64,000 nucleotides of DNA, from positions 124,001 through 188,000 of the forward strand of contig CAYMGM010000001.1 of NCBI GenBank assembly GCA_964390005.1, written 5' to 3'. Source of the DNA: CAYMGM01 sp964390005 (lineage in GTDB: Bacteria > Pseudomonadota > Alphaproteobacteria > UBA9219). The notes beneath the pieces were generated by a model, which did no database searches, was not told the DNA's origin, and was given only the letters and a program-made list of their open reading frames with translations. This document shows, one piece after another, positions 35,286 through 42,673 of the stretch. Both the position numbers and the translations under genes were made by a program. Within the stretch, counting starts at the first letter, position 1; each line of letters starts with the position of its first letter.

Positions 35286-35324
35286 TCAAAGAAAAAGGCC
35301 CCTTTATGGGGCCTTTTTCTTTGA
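35286..35324 (+). terminator. Terminator of tRNA-Pro (copy 1)
   Basis: Perfect 17-base arms TCAAAGAAAAAGGCCCC (35286-35302) and GGGGCCTTTTTCTTTGA (35308-35324) around TTTAT; flanking G and C extend it to 18 pairs. The T run lies in the right arm. A second exact copy occurs at 35474. Confidence 0.93.
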
Positions 35325-35453
35325 CTAATTTGGTAGAGGATACGAACCGGAGAAGGAGGTTTGACCAAACAGTCTGGGAGACTGTTTGGCGCGAGGCGAA
35401 GCCGAGATCTGAGCAGCGCGAAGATCAAAAACAGACTTTAAGTTTGTTTTTGC
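35325..35453. mobile_element. 129-base structured insert between the tRNA-end repeats
   Basis: No plausible gene. It holds three inverted repeats. CCAAACAGTCT-GGG-AGACTGTTTGG (35365-35389) is a perfect 11-pair hairpin. GATCT/AGATC is at 35406-35410 and 35422-35426. AAAAACAGACT-TTA-AGTTTGTTTTT (35427-35451) is an 11-pair hairpin directly before the second repeat. The two main hairpins share related arms (AAACAGTCT and AAACAGACT). Together with one flanking repeat it makes a 188-base unit. It could be a minimal non-autonomous tRNA-targeted element, the scar of a larger island, or a small RNA gene with its own terminator. Mobile nature is inferred. Confidence 0.55.
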
Positions 35454-35473
35454 AATCCTCTCTCTCCGACCAG

Positions 35474-35512
35474 TCAAAGAAAAAGGCCCCTTTATGGGGC
35501 CTTTTTCTTTGA
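35474..35512 (+). terminator. Terminator hairpin, copy 2
   Basis: Exact copy of the tRNA-Pro terminator at the right end of the repeat unit. It would terminate any RNA made from the structured insert. Confidence 0.88.
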
Positions 35513-35752
35513 AGGATCGGATGGAGGCGGTAAACCGCTATATTTGATCGCTGGGAAGGTCAAAGCCACCTTTGGGTAAGGCAGTCGTCGCATATAAAAG
35601 AACGATTGTTGGCCCCATCCTGTGCAAGCTTGTTAATAATGTATCTTTTTGCGCCTTGTCGATAATTTTATTGTTGTGTGGGAGCCGAAATGAAGTTAGT
35701 CTTCGAATCGAATAGACCTTATTCCGAATCTTCTCAAGAAGGATGTCTTGTA

Positions 35753-36304
35753 ATGAGAATTTTAAAATTTTTAGGCATTATGACCCTTTTGATGGGGCTC
35801 TCTTCTGCCGCACAGGCTTCGACGTTAGCTTTTGATCTTTCGACAGACCCGTCGGGAAGCGGCTTGTTAGCGTCAGGCAAAGGGGCTTTGACCGACAACA
35901 CGCTGACCTTGAGCTCGATGCCAAGCTACAGCCGTTTGGTTTTGACCTTCACGTTTATCCCTGCAGCTATCGGGGCAAGTGTTTCGACAGATTATAATGG
36001 AAACATTGCTGGGGTTAGCTATATGGGGCCTTCGACTCCTTACGCTTTTAAGAATACCACGTTGGACCATGGCGTCACGGGCACGCTGGAGGTTTCAAGC
36101 TCGGGGGCGGCACTTACCGTTAAAAACATGACGCATGATCTGTATACCTTCCAGAATATGCTGGCGGTTTATTTCAGAAATTGTACAGAGGGCGTTGTCA
36201 ATTATAGTTATACATTGACAGCCATTCCGCTTCCTGCCGTTTTGCCGCTGTTTGCGGTTGGCGTCTTGGGCTTGGGCGCTGCCAAGAAGCGCCGCAAAGC
36301 TTAA
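35753..36304 (+). CDS. VPLPA-CTERM-type exported protein
   Basis: Secreted protein with both an N-terminal signal peptide (MRILKFLGIMTLLMGLSSAAQA) and a C-terminal sorting signal: IPLPAVLPLFAVGVLGLGAAKKRRKA, which is the VPLPA motif, a hydrophobic helix and a basic tail. Such tails are recognised and cut by exosortases, usually linked to exopolysaccharide loci. The mature part is beta-rich (LTLSSMPSYSRLVLTFTF). ATG 35753 has AAGGA nine bases upstream; an earlier start at 35678 would spoil the signal peptide. No exosortase gene is in the window, though an exopolysaccharide locus starts at 52 kb. Confidence 0.85.
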   Translation: MRILKFLGIMTLLMGLSSAAQASTLAFDLSTDPSGSGLLASGKGALTDNTLTLSSMPSYSRLVLTFTFIPAAIGASVSTDYNGNIAGVSYMGPSTPYAFKNTTLDHGVTGTLEVSSSGAALTVKNMTHDLYTFQNMLAVYFRNCTEGVVNYSYTLTAIPLPAVLPLFAVGVLGLGAAKKRRKA

Positions 36305-36317
36305 GGCTTTGGGAATT

Positions 36318-36353
36318 AAAAAAAGGGGGCCACCGGCCCCCTTTTTTGTTTTT
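36318..36353. terminator. Bidirectional terminator between 36304 and ddl
   Basis: A-run, GGGGGCC (36325-36331), loop ACC, GGCCCCC (36335-36341), then TTTTTT. A-run and T-run on opposite sides make it work for both converging genes. Confidence 0.9.
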
Positions 36354-36362
36354 ATGTTGGGC

Positions 36363-37586
36363 TTAACGTCGCGGGAAAAGCCGCGCATCCTCTGGCGTCG
36401 GATCGGCGGGGATCTGCGCGCGCGCGTGGCAGTCTTGCGCCTCGGTTAAAAGGTTCTCAAGAAGGTCCGTGAACAGAACAGGTTTCTCGGCCGCTTCCCA
36501 CAGGAAAAAGCCAAACGAGCCAGGGCATGGGTTGGCTTCGTTAAACCAGACATCGCCTGTCACTTCGTTGCAGAGAAAATCAAGGCGCGGGACGCCTGTG
36601 CCGCCTGTCGTTTCAAACACCGTTGCCGCCCAAGCGCGGATATGCGCCTCCATTTCTGGGGCGATTTGCGGGTTGATTTCGCGCGTCAGCGATAACATCC
36701 CTTCGCTGGGTTTGGCACCGGGGGTTTTAGATCCGCCCATTTTGGGGCTGCCATCCTTTGTGCCGCCTGCGCAATATTTCGTGCGGAAGTCTAAAAGCTC
36801 GGTCGAGCGCTTGGGCTTTTCAATCGCCGAGGTTTGGATAAGGCCGTTGATGCGGCGCACGGCCACGTTATATTCGACCATGTTCTCGACAAAAGGCTCG
36901 AGCAGGGCCGTGTCGTCGAAACGGAAAATACCCGGCAAGACGTCGGCAACTTCTTGAAAATTATCGACACGTGCCACACCGATGCTGCTTCCCAAATGGG
37001 CTGGTTTGATGCAGCAAGGAAAGGCGACATCGCCCATCAGTGCTTCCAATTCGGCGGCGGTCAGCATAAGCCCCTCTAGCGGGCGTTTGATTTCAAGGAA
37101 AGGAAGTTGCGGAACGTCTGTTGCGGCGATCATGCGCTTGGTCGCGGCTTTGTCCATCAAAACCGCCGAGGCCAGTTGGCGCATGCCGGTATAGGGGACG
37201 TTGGCCGTCTCGAACAGGCCCTGAATGCGGCCATCTTCGCCGACAAGCCCATGAAAAGCCAGAAAAGCGATATCAAAGGGGATCAGGCGCGTTTTGCCGA
37301 AAACCCCTTGGGGCATCGTGCGCAGGCAAGGCGTCTCGGACGGGCCGATATGAAGCGTCACCTGCGTACAGGCCCGCATCGCCTCGCCATTCGGAATATA
37401 GAAAGAGCGGTCGCGCAAAGCCTCGCCAATCAGCCAAGCGCCATTGGGGGCGATATACAAGGGCTGGGCGTCGTAGCGGGCCGGGTCCAAAGCGTCCAAG
37501 GCTTGAAGCCCCGTGATGATGCTGACATCATGTTCGGGCGAACGTCCGCCGAAAAGGACAAGGACTCTTGTTTTTTGACCGGTCAT
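36363..37586 (-). CDS. ddl: D-alanine--D-alanine ligase family ATP-grasp enzyme
   Basis: ATP-grasp ligase that joins two D-alanines for peptidoglycan, or a close relative acting on another pair. Family motifs are LFGGRSPEHDVS near the N-terminus, HGLVGEDGRIQGLFE, KPAHLGSSIGVARV, and FNEANPCPGS at the C-terminus. The ATG at 37586 is chosen because the next residues match the family start; an ORF 26 codons longer begins upstream. At 407 residues it is longer than usual, partly from a low-complexity insert (GGTKDGSPKMGGSKTPGAKP, about residues 283-302). It is divergent from a hydrolase and a MurF-like ligase rather than inside a mur cluster, so a specialised role is possible. Confidence 0.88.
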   Translation of the reverse strand: MTGQKTRVLVLFGGRSPEHDVSIITGLQALDALDPARYDAQPLYIAPNGAWLIGEALRDRSFYIPNGEAMRACTQVTLHIGPSETPCLRTMPQGVFGKTRLIPFDIAFLAFHGLVGEDGRIQGLFETANVPYTGMRQLASAVLMDKAATKRMIAATDVPQLPFLEIKRPLEGLMLTAAELEALMGDVAFPCCIKPAHLGSSIGVARVDNFQEVADVLPGIFRFDDTALLEPFVENMVEYNVAVRRINGLIQTSAIEKPKRSTELLDFRTKYCAGGTKDGSPKMGGSKTPGAKPSEGMLSLTREINPQIAPEMEAHIRAWAATVFETTGGTGVPRLDFLCNEVTGDVWFNEANPCPGSFGFFLWEAAEKPVLFTDLLENLLTEAQDCHARAQIPADPTPEDARLFPRR

Positions 37587-37706
37587 GTGAATAATCCGCT
37601 TGATGAGACAAAGCCTTGTTGCGCTTTGTCGGTCGAGAAAAATCAGGGGCCAGCATGCCCCCAATGGCAGAAAATTGTCAAGTCAGCCCATAGGTAAGGC
37701 TTTTCG

Positions 37707-38501
37707 TTGCAGCAAAATCCTGTGCATAACGGGCCCCCGGGCCTCATCGCTCATTCTTTTGACGGCGTGCCTTTGGGGCAATCGCCGTTTCTGATCGTTT
37801 GGGGGCATGGCTGGGGACATAATCGGTCTGTCTTTGCGCCGTTCGCCGCTTCTTTGTCGCGGCAGGCTTCGCATCTGTTGATCGATTTTCCCGGCTTTGG
37901 CGCGTCGCCCATGCCGCCGGAGGTTTGGGATACCGCCGCTTATGCCGATGCTGTGGCCTCTTTGCTCGCGCCGCTGCGCGAACAGGTGCCATTTATCGTG
38001 TGGGTGGGGCATTCCTTTGGCTGCCGCGTCGGCATTCAACTGGCGGCGCGTCATCCCAAGCTGGTTGATGCGATGGCTTTGATGGCCGGGGCGGGGTTGC
38101 CGCGCCATCGCTCGCTTGCGCAGCGTCTTCGTATCAAAGGCCGCATTCTGTTCTTTAAACTTTGTAAGAAATTGGCCCCGCTGGTCGGGATCAGCGTCGA
38201 GGATTTGCGCAACAAATTTGGCAGCGCCGATTATCGTCAAGCTGGCGCGATGCGCCCGATTTTTTTGAAAACGATCAGCGAAGATCTAACGCCGCAGGCG
38301 CGTCAAGTCGCGTGCCCGACGCTTTTACTGTACGGCGAGCAAGACACCGAAACGCCGCCCGAGATTGGGCAACGTTTGGCCACCTTGATAAAGGGCAGTG
38401 AGCTGACCCTTTTGCCGGGGCTGGATCACTACACAATTTTAGATCGCGGGCGGGCTCTCGTTTTGAAACGCCTGACCGCTTTGATGGAGCGCCTGTCATG
38501 A
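37707..38501 (+). CDS. Alpha/beta hydrolase
   Basis: Alpha/beta-hydrolase fold protein. The oxyanion region WGHGWGHNR, nucleophile elbow GHSFG (Ser), an Asp in YGEQDTETPPE and a His in LPGLDHYTI complete the catalytic triad. I accept the TTG at 37707, since AGGTAAGG lies seven bases upstream; a GTG five codons later is the alternative. Its end overlaps the MurF-like gene by four bases (ATGA), so the two are coupled. It is divergent from ddl. Its substrate is unknown: esters, thioesters or amides are possible, and the neighbours hint at cell-wall-type or acyl chemistry. Confidence 0.88.
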   Translation: MQQNPVHNGPPGLIAHSFDGVPLGQSPFLIVWGHGWGHNRSVFAPFAASLSRQASHLLIDFPGFGASPMPPEVWDTAAYADAVASLLAPLREQVPFIVWVGHSFGCRVGIQLAARHPKLVDAMALMAGAGLPRHRSLAQRLRIKGRILFFKLCKKLAPLVGISVEDLRNKFGSADYRQAGAMRPIFLKTISEDLTPQARQVACPTLLLYGEQDTETPPEIGQRLATLIKGSELTLLPGLDHYTILDRGRALVLKRLTALMERLS

Positions 38502-40099
38502 CTTCTTTTGGCACGTTGTTGTCGTTGGCTTTCTTTTTGTATTTTTTAAGCCGTCGCTTGCCGCGTCTTTTGCATATTTTTCAGCAAGAGGAATATGACG
38601 GCGCGCGTTTTCTGGCGTGGATTTTGCGCACCTTGGCGTTCGATCGCCGCGTTTCGGCGCTTTTGCTGGTGGCCGGTGTGGTGGGGGCGCTTTCGCCCGG
38701 CGATGTCAAAGCTTATTTGCCTGCCGTTGTGCTGGGGCTTTCGGCGCGGTACGAACCTGATCCCCGCCAAAGCGCCAAAAAGAAACTGGCGATGACGGCG
38801 CGCGCGTCGCGCATTTATTATGTTTCTTTGATTTTGGCCGGTTTGGCCGCTTGGGGCGGGCTGGCGCTGGGGCACAGTTTTGGCGCAGTGGTCGTGATGC
38901 AGCTTTTGCCGCTGACCCTTGTGATCGGCAATGGGCTGCTCGCGCCCTATGAAACCATGCTGCAAGCCCGTATTCGCCGCCAAGCGATGCAGCATTTGCA
39001 GGAAATAGCGCCGCGCGTCGTGGGCATTACGGGGTCTTTTGGTAAGACGTCGGTCAAACATATTCTGGGCCATGTGTTGACGCTGAACGCGCCTACGCTT
39101 TTTACGCCGGGCAGCGTCAATACGTTGATGGGAATCTCGCGCGTGATCCGCGAAAATCTGCGCAAAGGCTGTAAGTTTTTCCTCGTTGAAATGGGGGCCT
39201 ATGGCGAAGGCTCGATTGCGCGTTTGTGCGGGTTGACGCCGCCTTCGGCTGGTATTGTCACGGCTTTGGGCGCGGCGCATTACGAACGGTTTGGCTCGCT
39301 GGACGCCGTGGCGCATGCCAAGTTCGAATTAGCCGACGCTGTTTTAAAGGCCCAAGACGGTTTCGTTGTCGTCCATGAACAAGTTTTGCAGCAGCCCTAT
39401 GCGCGCGACTATGTCGCCGCGCACCGCGCGCAATTTGTCGTTTGCGGTGTCGAGGCCGATGCCGATTTGCGTTATGAAGCGCCGCTTCAGACTCCAAACG
39501 GTCTTGAGGTCGCGGTGGCGTGGCAAGGACAAAACTACACCCTTTTTGCCCCGCTTTATGGGGTGCAGCATGGCGGGAATATGGCGCTGGCCTTCGCTTG
39601 CGCGGCGAAGCTTGGCATCGCGCCCGATCGCATTGTGGCCGCTTTGCGCAGTACGCCGCAAATCACGCATCGTTTAGAGGTCAAGAATCTGAACGAGCCA
39701 TCGGTAATGATTGATGATGCCTATAATTCAAACCCGGCTGGTTTTCAGGCGGCGCTGGGCATTTTGGACATGCTGGGGCAGCATAAAAAAGCCCGCCGCG
39801 TTTTAGTGACACCGGGCGTGACCGAGCTTGGCGTTCAACATGACGCTGTTCACAAAACCTTGGGGGAAGAGGCGGCGGCGCGGACGGATATTGCGCTGGT
39901 TGTCCGGCCCGATGTTTTGAAGTCCTTTATCGAAGGCTATGAAAGCGCTAGCGGCACTGGAAAAGTCGTGCCTGTCGCCGATTTGACAGCGGCGCGGGCG
40001 TGGCTTGCGGCCCACCCGGCGGCAGCGCCGTTTACAGGCGATGTCGTTTTGTTCGAAAACGATTTGCCGGATGTTCTTGAGCGCCGTTTGAGCCTTTAA
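38498..40099 (+). CDS. MurF-like Mur ligase with an N-terminal membrane domain
   Basis: Mur ligase fold, closest in motifs to MurF (UDP-MurNAc-tripeptide:D-Ala-D-Ala ligase): ATP loop GITGSFGKTS at about 176-185, VEMGAYGEGSIARLC, and DDAYNSNPAGFQAAL. Unlike standard MurF it has about 160 extra N-terminal residues with several hydrophobic helices (about 4-18, 53-66, 72-82, 106-128, 130-150), so it is membrane-bound. Coupling with the hydrolase and divergence from a Ddl homologue suggest a set that ligates a D-Ala-D-Ala-like dipeptide to a membrane substrate. It may be the sole MurF or a specialised paralogue; a standard murF elsewhere would decide. Confidence 0.85.
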   Translation: MTSFGTLLSLAFFLYFLSRRLPRLLHIFQQEEYDGARFLAWILRTLAFDRRVSALLLVAGVVGALSPGDVKAYLPAVVLGLSARYEPDPRQSAKKKLAMTARASRIYYVSLILAGLAAWGGLALGHSFGAVVVMQLLPLTLVIGNGLLAPYETMLQARIRRQAMQHLQEIAPRVVGITGSFGKTSVKHILGHVLTLNAPTLFTPGSVNTLMGISRVIRENLRKGCKFFLVEMGAYGEGSIARLCGLTPPSAGIVTALGAAHYERFGSLDAVAHAKFELADAVLKAQDGFVVVHEQVLQQPYARDYVAAHRAQFVVCGVEADADLRYEAPLQTPNGLEVAVAWQGQNYTLFAPLYGVQHGGNMALAFACAAKLGIAPDRIVAALRSTPQITHRLEVKNLNEPSVMIDDAYNSNPAGFQAALGILDMLGQHKKARRVLVTPGVTELGVQHDAVHKTLGEEAAARTDIALVVRPDVLKSFIEGYESASGTGKVVPVADLTAARAWLAAHPAAAPFTGDVVLFENDLPDVLERRLSL

Positions 40100-40217
40100 A
40101 CATCGCGCCAAGCATTGTGCATCGCAGCGTAAAAGAGGCCATAATTTTGCTGCGCCGCAACATGGTTAATATTTCTTGTAAGGCCGTTTTTCTTGTGCTT
40201 TTCTGAGCGCTTCGGAG

Positions 40218-40233
40218 CTTCTTGTTCAAGAAG
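40218..40233. promoter_or_regulatory. Palindrome upstream of the acyl-reductase operon
   Basis: CTTCTTGTTCAAGAAG is a perfect inverted repeat with 7-base arms, 43 bases before the acyl carrier protein start. It could be a repressor operator or a short RNA hairpin. The rest of the 176-base gap after the MurF-like gene has an imperfect hairpin at about 40123-40156. Confidence 0.35.
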
Positions 40234-40275
40234 AGGATCCGTTTTGTTTGTCTCAAAGAAAGAACGCAACCGATT

Positions 40276-40527
40276 ATGTGTGCTTTGCAACAAGAAAAAC
40301 TTCGCGCCTGTTTCACAGAAGCCTTAGTTTTGCCCGCCGAGACGGATTTAGAAACGCTGCGCTATCAATCCATACCGGCGTGGGATTCGATTGGGCACAT
40401 GCGTTTGATCGCGGCGATCGAAGGCGCGTTTAACATCATGCTGACAACGGACCAGATTTTGGATCTCAGTTCGTATGCCAAAGCGTGCGAGATTTTGGGG
40501 GCTCATGGTGTCGCTAGCGAGTCCTGA
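40276..40527 (+). CDS. Acyl carrier protein
   Basis: 83-residue carrier protein. The phosphopantetheine attachment site is the Ser in WDSIGHM (about residue 38), in a helical bundle with acidic and hydrophobic residues typical of carrier proteins, here specialised rather than fatty-acid AcpP. ATG 40276 gives the normal length; a TTG 18 codons earlier is unlikely. It overlaps the next gene (SDR) by 23 bases and opens an operon with SDR, AMP ligase, LuxE and LuxC homologues, which gives it a natural substrate loader and reducer. Confidence 0.85.
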   Translation: MCALQQEKLRACFTEALVLPAETDLETLRYQSIPAWDSIGHMRLIAAIEGAFNIMLTTDQILDLSSYAKACEILGAHGVASES

Positions 40528-41263
40528 TCCATCTGACGTGCGTCCCGTCGCCGTCGTCACTGGCGCTTCGCGCGGGATTGGCGCGGCCATCGCGCGGTGC
40601 TTGGCGCGTGATGGCTATCGCTTGGCGCTGACCGCACGCGGACATGACGCGCTCATCGCTTTGCAAAACGATCTGGGAAGCGAAGACGTTTTTGTCATGG
40701 CGGGCGATGTTGCCGATACGGCTTTTGTGCAAAGCTTTTATCAAGCGGTGCAAACCCGCTTTGGCCGGATTGATGTGTTGGTGGCCAATGCCGGACAATT
40801 GGCCAATGCGCCGCTTGGCCTGATTGCGCCCGAGATGGCGGACAAGGCTTTTGATGTCAACGTGCTTGGCGTTCTTTCTCACATGCAGATGGCCGCGCGT
40901 TTTATGCGCCGTACGAAACAAGGCGCGATGATTTTGATGGGCAGTATTATCGGCACGCAGGGCGGCATTGGCCAGACCGTTTACGCGGCGACCAAAGCCG
41001 CTTTGGTTGGCATGGCGCTTTCCGCGGTGAAAGAGCTGGGGCCGGACGGGATCACCGTCAATGTCATTGCGCCCGGCATGATCGATACCGACATGTTGGC
41101 CGATTTGTCTGACGCGAAGATTGCGGCGCGTCTTGAGCAGGTGGCCCTGCGCCGCGTCGGCCAACCGCAGGAAGTTGCGGATCTCGTCTCTTTTCTGGCG
41201 TCTGACAAGGCGCGCTATATCACAGGCCAAGTCATTGGCATTGACGGAGGAATGGTGATTTAA
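40505..41263 (+). CDS. Short-chain dehydrogenase/reductase (FabG-like)
   Basis: NAD(P)H-dependent oxidoreductase of the classical SDR type. It has TGASRGIG cofactor loop (about residues 19-26), NAG at about 94-96, catalytic Ser in LMGSIIG, YAATK (Tyr-x3-Lys), and the C-terminal SDKARYITGQVIGIDGG. The closest group is FabG-type 3-ketoacyl-ACP reductases. The ATG at 40505 follows GGGGG and overlaps the carrier protein gene. In this operon it could reduce a ketoacyl-carrier intermediate or a released aldehyde. Substrate is inferred from context only. Confidence 0.92.
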   Translation: MVSLASPDPSDVRPVAVVTGASRGIGAAIARCLARDGYRLALTARGHDALIALQNDLGSEDVFVMAGDVADTAFVQSFYQAVQTRFGRIDVLVANAGQLANAPLGLIAPEMADKAFDVNVLGVLSHMQMAARFMRRTKQGAMILMGSIIGTQGGIGQTVYAATKAALVGMALSAVKELGPDGITVNVIAPGMIDTDMLADLSDAKIAARLEQVALRRVGQPQEVADLVSFLASDKARYITGQVIGIDGGMVI

Positions 41264-42673
41264 ATGATCGTTTTCACACTGCCTTTTCTGCCCAATACCG
41301 TGTTGCATCGCGCGCTTGTTCCCGACGATACACCTGCCTTGTTCGATGACAAATCGGTCGCGTGGACGACCTATGGCGAGGTGCGTGAGAAAATCGACGC
41401 CATGCAGGTTTGTTTTGCCGCGCTTGAAAAAGATCTGATCTTCTGCGTCGCGCCGCGAACGGTCGATGGCGCTGTGGCCTATATGGGGGCAACGGCTTCA
41501 GGCCATGCTGTCGCGCTGGTCGATCCTTCTATGACGCATTTGCGCGGCGTTGTTGCCGCGTACCGTCCGCGCTGGATCATGGCACCGCTGGATCATGCGT
41601 ATCAAGGCTATGGCAAGGTCGAAGATTTTCCTTTGACGGGGATGGCGCTTTGGAAACGCTTTGGCGAAGCGGGCGGCTTTATCCATCCGCGCCTTTATTT
41701 GATTTTGCTGACATCGGGATCGACCGGCAGCAGCAAAGGCGTGCGCCTTTCTTATGCAAATGTGGCCAGCAACACGTCGGCGGTGATCGAAAGCCTGTCG
41801 ATGGAGGGCGGCGTTTGCGCGGTGGGGCATTTGCCTTTGTCTTATTCCTTTGGGCTCTCGGTTCTTAACACGGCGATGGCTGTGGGCGGGCGCGTTTTGC
41901 TGACAGAAGAGGGGATGATGAGCCCCGCTTTCTGGTCGCGTGCCCGCGCGCAAGAAGCCAATCTGTTCCCCGGCGTTCCGTATCATTTTGAGATGCTGCT
42001 GCGCCTGTCGCTGGAAGGGCTGAAGATTCCGTCGCTGAAAACCTTTTTGCAGGCTGGCGGTAAAATGCCGGTTCCCATGACGCAAAAAGTTCTTGAGGCG
42101 GTCATGGCGCGGCAAGGCGGGCTTTACATCATGTATGGCCAAACAGAAGCCAGCCCGCGCATTTCATCGTTTCCGCTTCACTTGCATCCAGAAAAAATCG
42201 GCTCATCAGGTATCCCCATGTCGGGCGGCCATGTCGAGATCGTCGATAACGAGATTATCTATCACGGACCGAACGTGATGATGGGCTATGCGATCACGCG
42301 CGAAGATTTGTGCAAAGGCGACGGCATGCATGGGCGCTTGCCGACGGGCGATCACGGCTCTGTGGATGCTGACGGTTATTTGACCGTTTTGGGCCGCGAA
42401 AAACGCATTGCCAAGCTTTACGGTCAGCGCGTGGCGTTGGACGATCTGGAAAAGTTTGCGGCAGCATTGGCCCCCGTCGTTGCGATTGAGCGCGATCAGC
42501 AAATCTTGCTGATTACCACGGCGGCAGAAGAAAGCCTGCGCGACCGGATCAAAGCCTTGGTGATGAGCGAAACGGGCTTGCCGCCGACATGGCTTGAGGT
42601 GCGCTCGGTTGCCGATATTCCGCACCAGCCGAACGGCAAGGTCGATTACCAGCGCCTCCGAGCCGAAGCGTGA
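41264..42673 (+). CDS. AMP-dependent acyl ligase (ANL superfamily)
   Basis: Adenylate-forming enzyme of the acyl-CoA synthetase/NRPS A-domain type. ATP loop LTSGSTGSSKGV at about 149-160, YGQTEASPR, TGDHG, GREKRIAKLYGQ, and the C-terminal catalytic Lys in NGKVDYQ are all present. It activates a carboxylic acid and probably loads it on the carrier protein three genes upstream in the same message. At 469 residues it is a small member. It starts directly after the SDR stop, and its TGA overlaps the LuxE start (GTGA). RfbL of the V. cholerae O1 tetronate cluster is a functional comparison. Confidence 0.92.
   Translation: MIVFTLPFLPNTVLHRALVPDDTPALFDDKSVAWTTYGEVREKIDAMQVCFAALEKDLIFCVAPRTVDGAVAYMGATASGHAVALVDPSMTHLRGVVAAYRPRWIMAPLDHAYQGYGKVEDFPLTGMALWKRFGEAGGFIHPRLYLILLTSGSTGSSKGVRLSYANVASNTSAVIESLSMEGGVCAVGHLPLSYSFGLSVLNTAMAVGGRVLLTEEGMMSPAFWSRARAQEANLFPGVPYHFEMLLRLSLEGLKIPSLKTFLQAGGKMPVPMTQKVLEAVMARQGGLYIMYGQTEASPRISSFPLHLHPEKIGSSGIPMSGGHVEIVDNEIIYHGPNVMMGYAITREDLCKGDGMHGRLPTGDHGSVDADGYLTVLGREKRIAKLYGQRVALDDLEKFAAALAPVVAIERDQQILLITTAAEESLRDRIKALVMSETGLPPTWLEVRSVADIPHQPNGKVDYQRLRAEA

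Larger units (their letters stand above)
35266..35512. repeat. 59-base direct repeats: tRNA-Pro 3' end plus terminator
   Basis: Bases 35266-35324 and 35454-35512 are identical. Each contains AATCCTCTCTCTCCGACCA (T-loop edge, acceptor strand and CCA of tRNA-Pro) followed by the whole terminator hairpin. The repeats are 188 bases apart. Direct repeats of a tRNA 3' end are the signature of site-specific integration by tyrosine recombinases (attL/attR), although no integrase gene is present. The 129 bases between them are described separately. Confidence 0.92.

Noticed and set aside
40514..41308. 264-codon ORF antisense to the SDR gene
   Set aside because: The SDR frame has full motifs on the plus strand; this frame has none.
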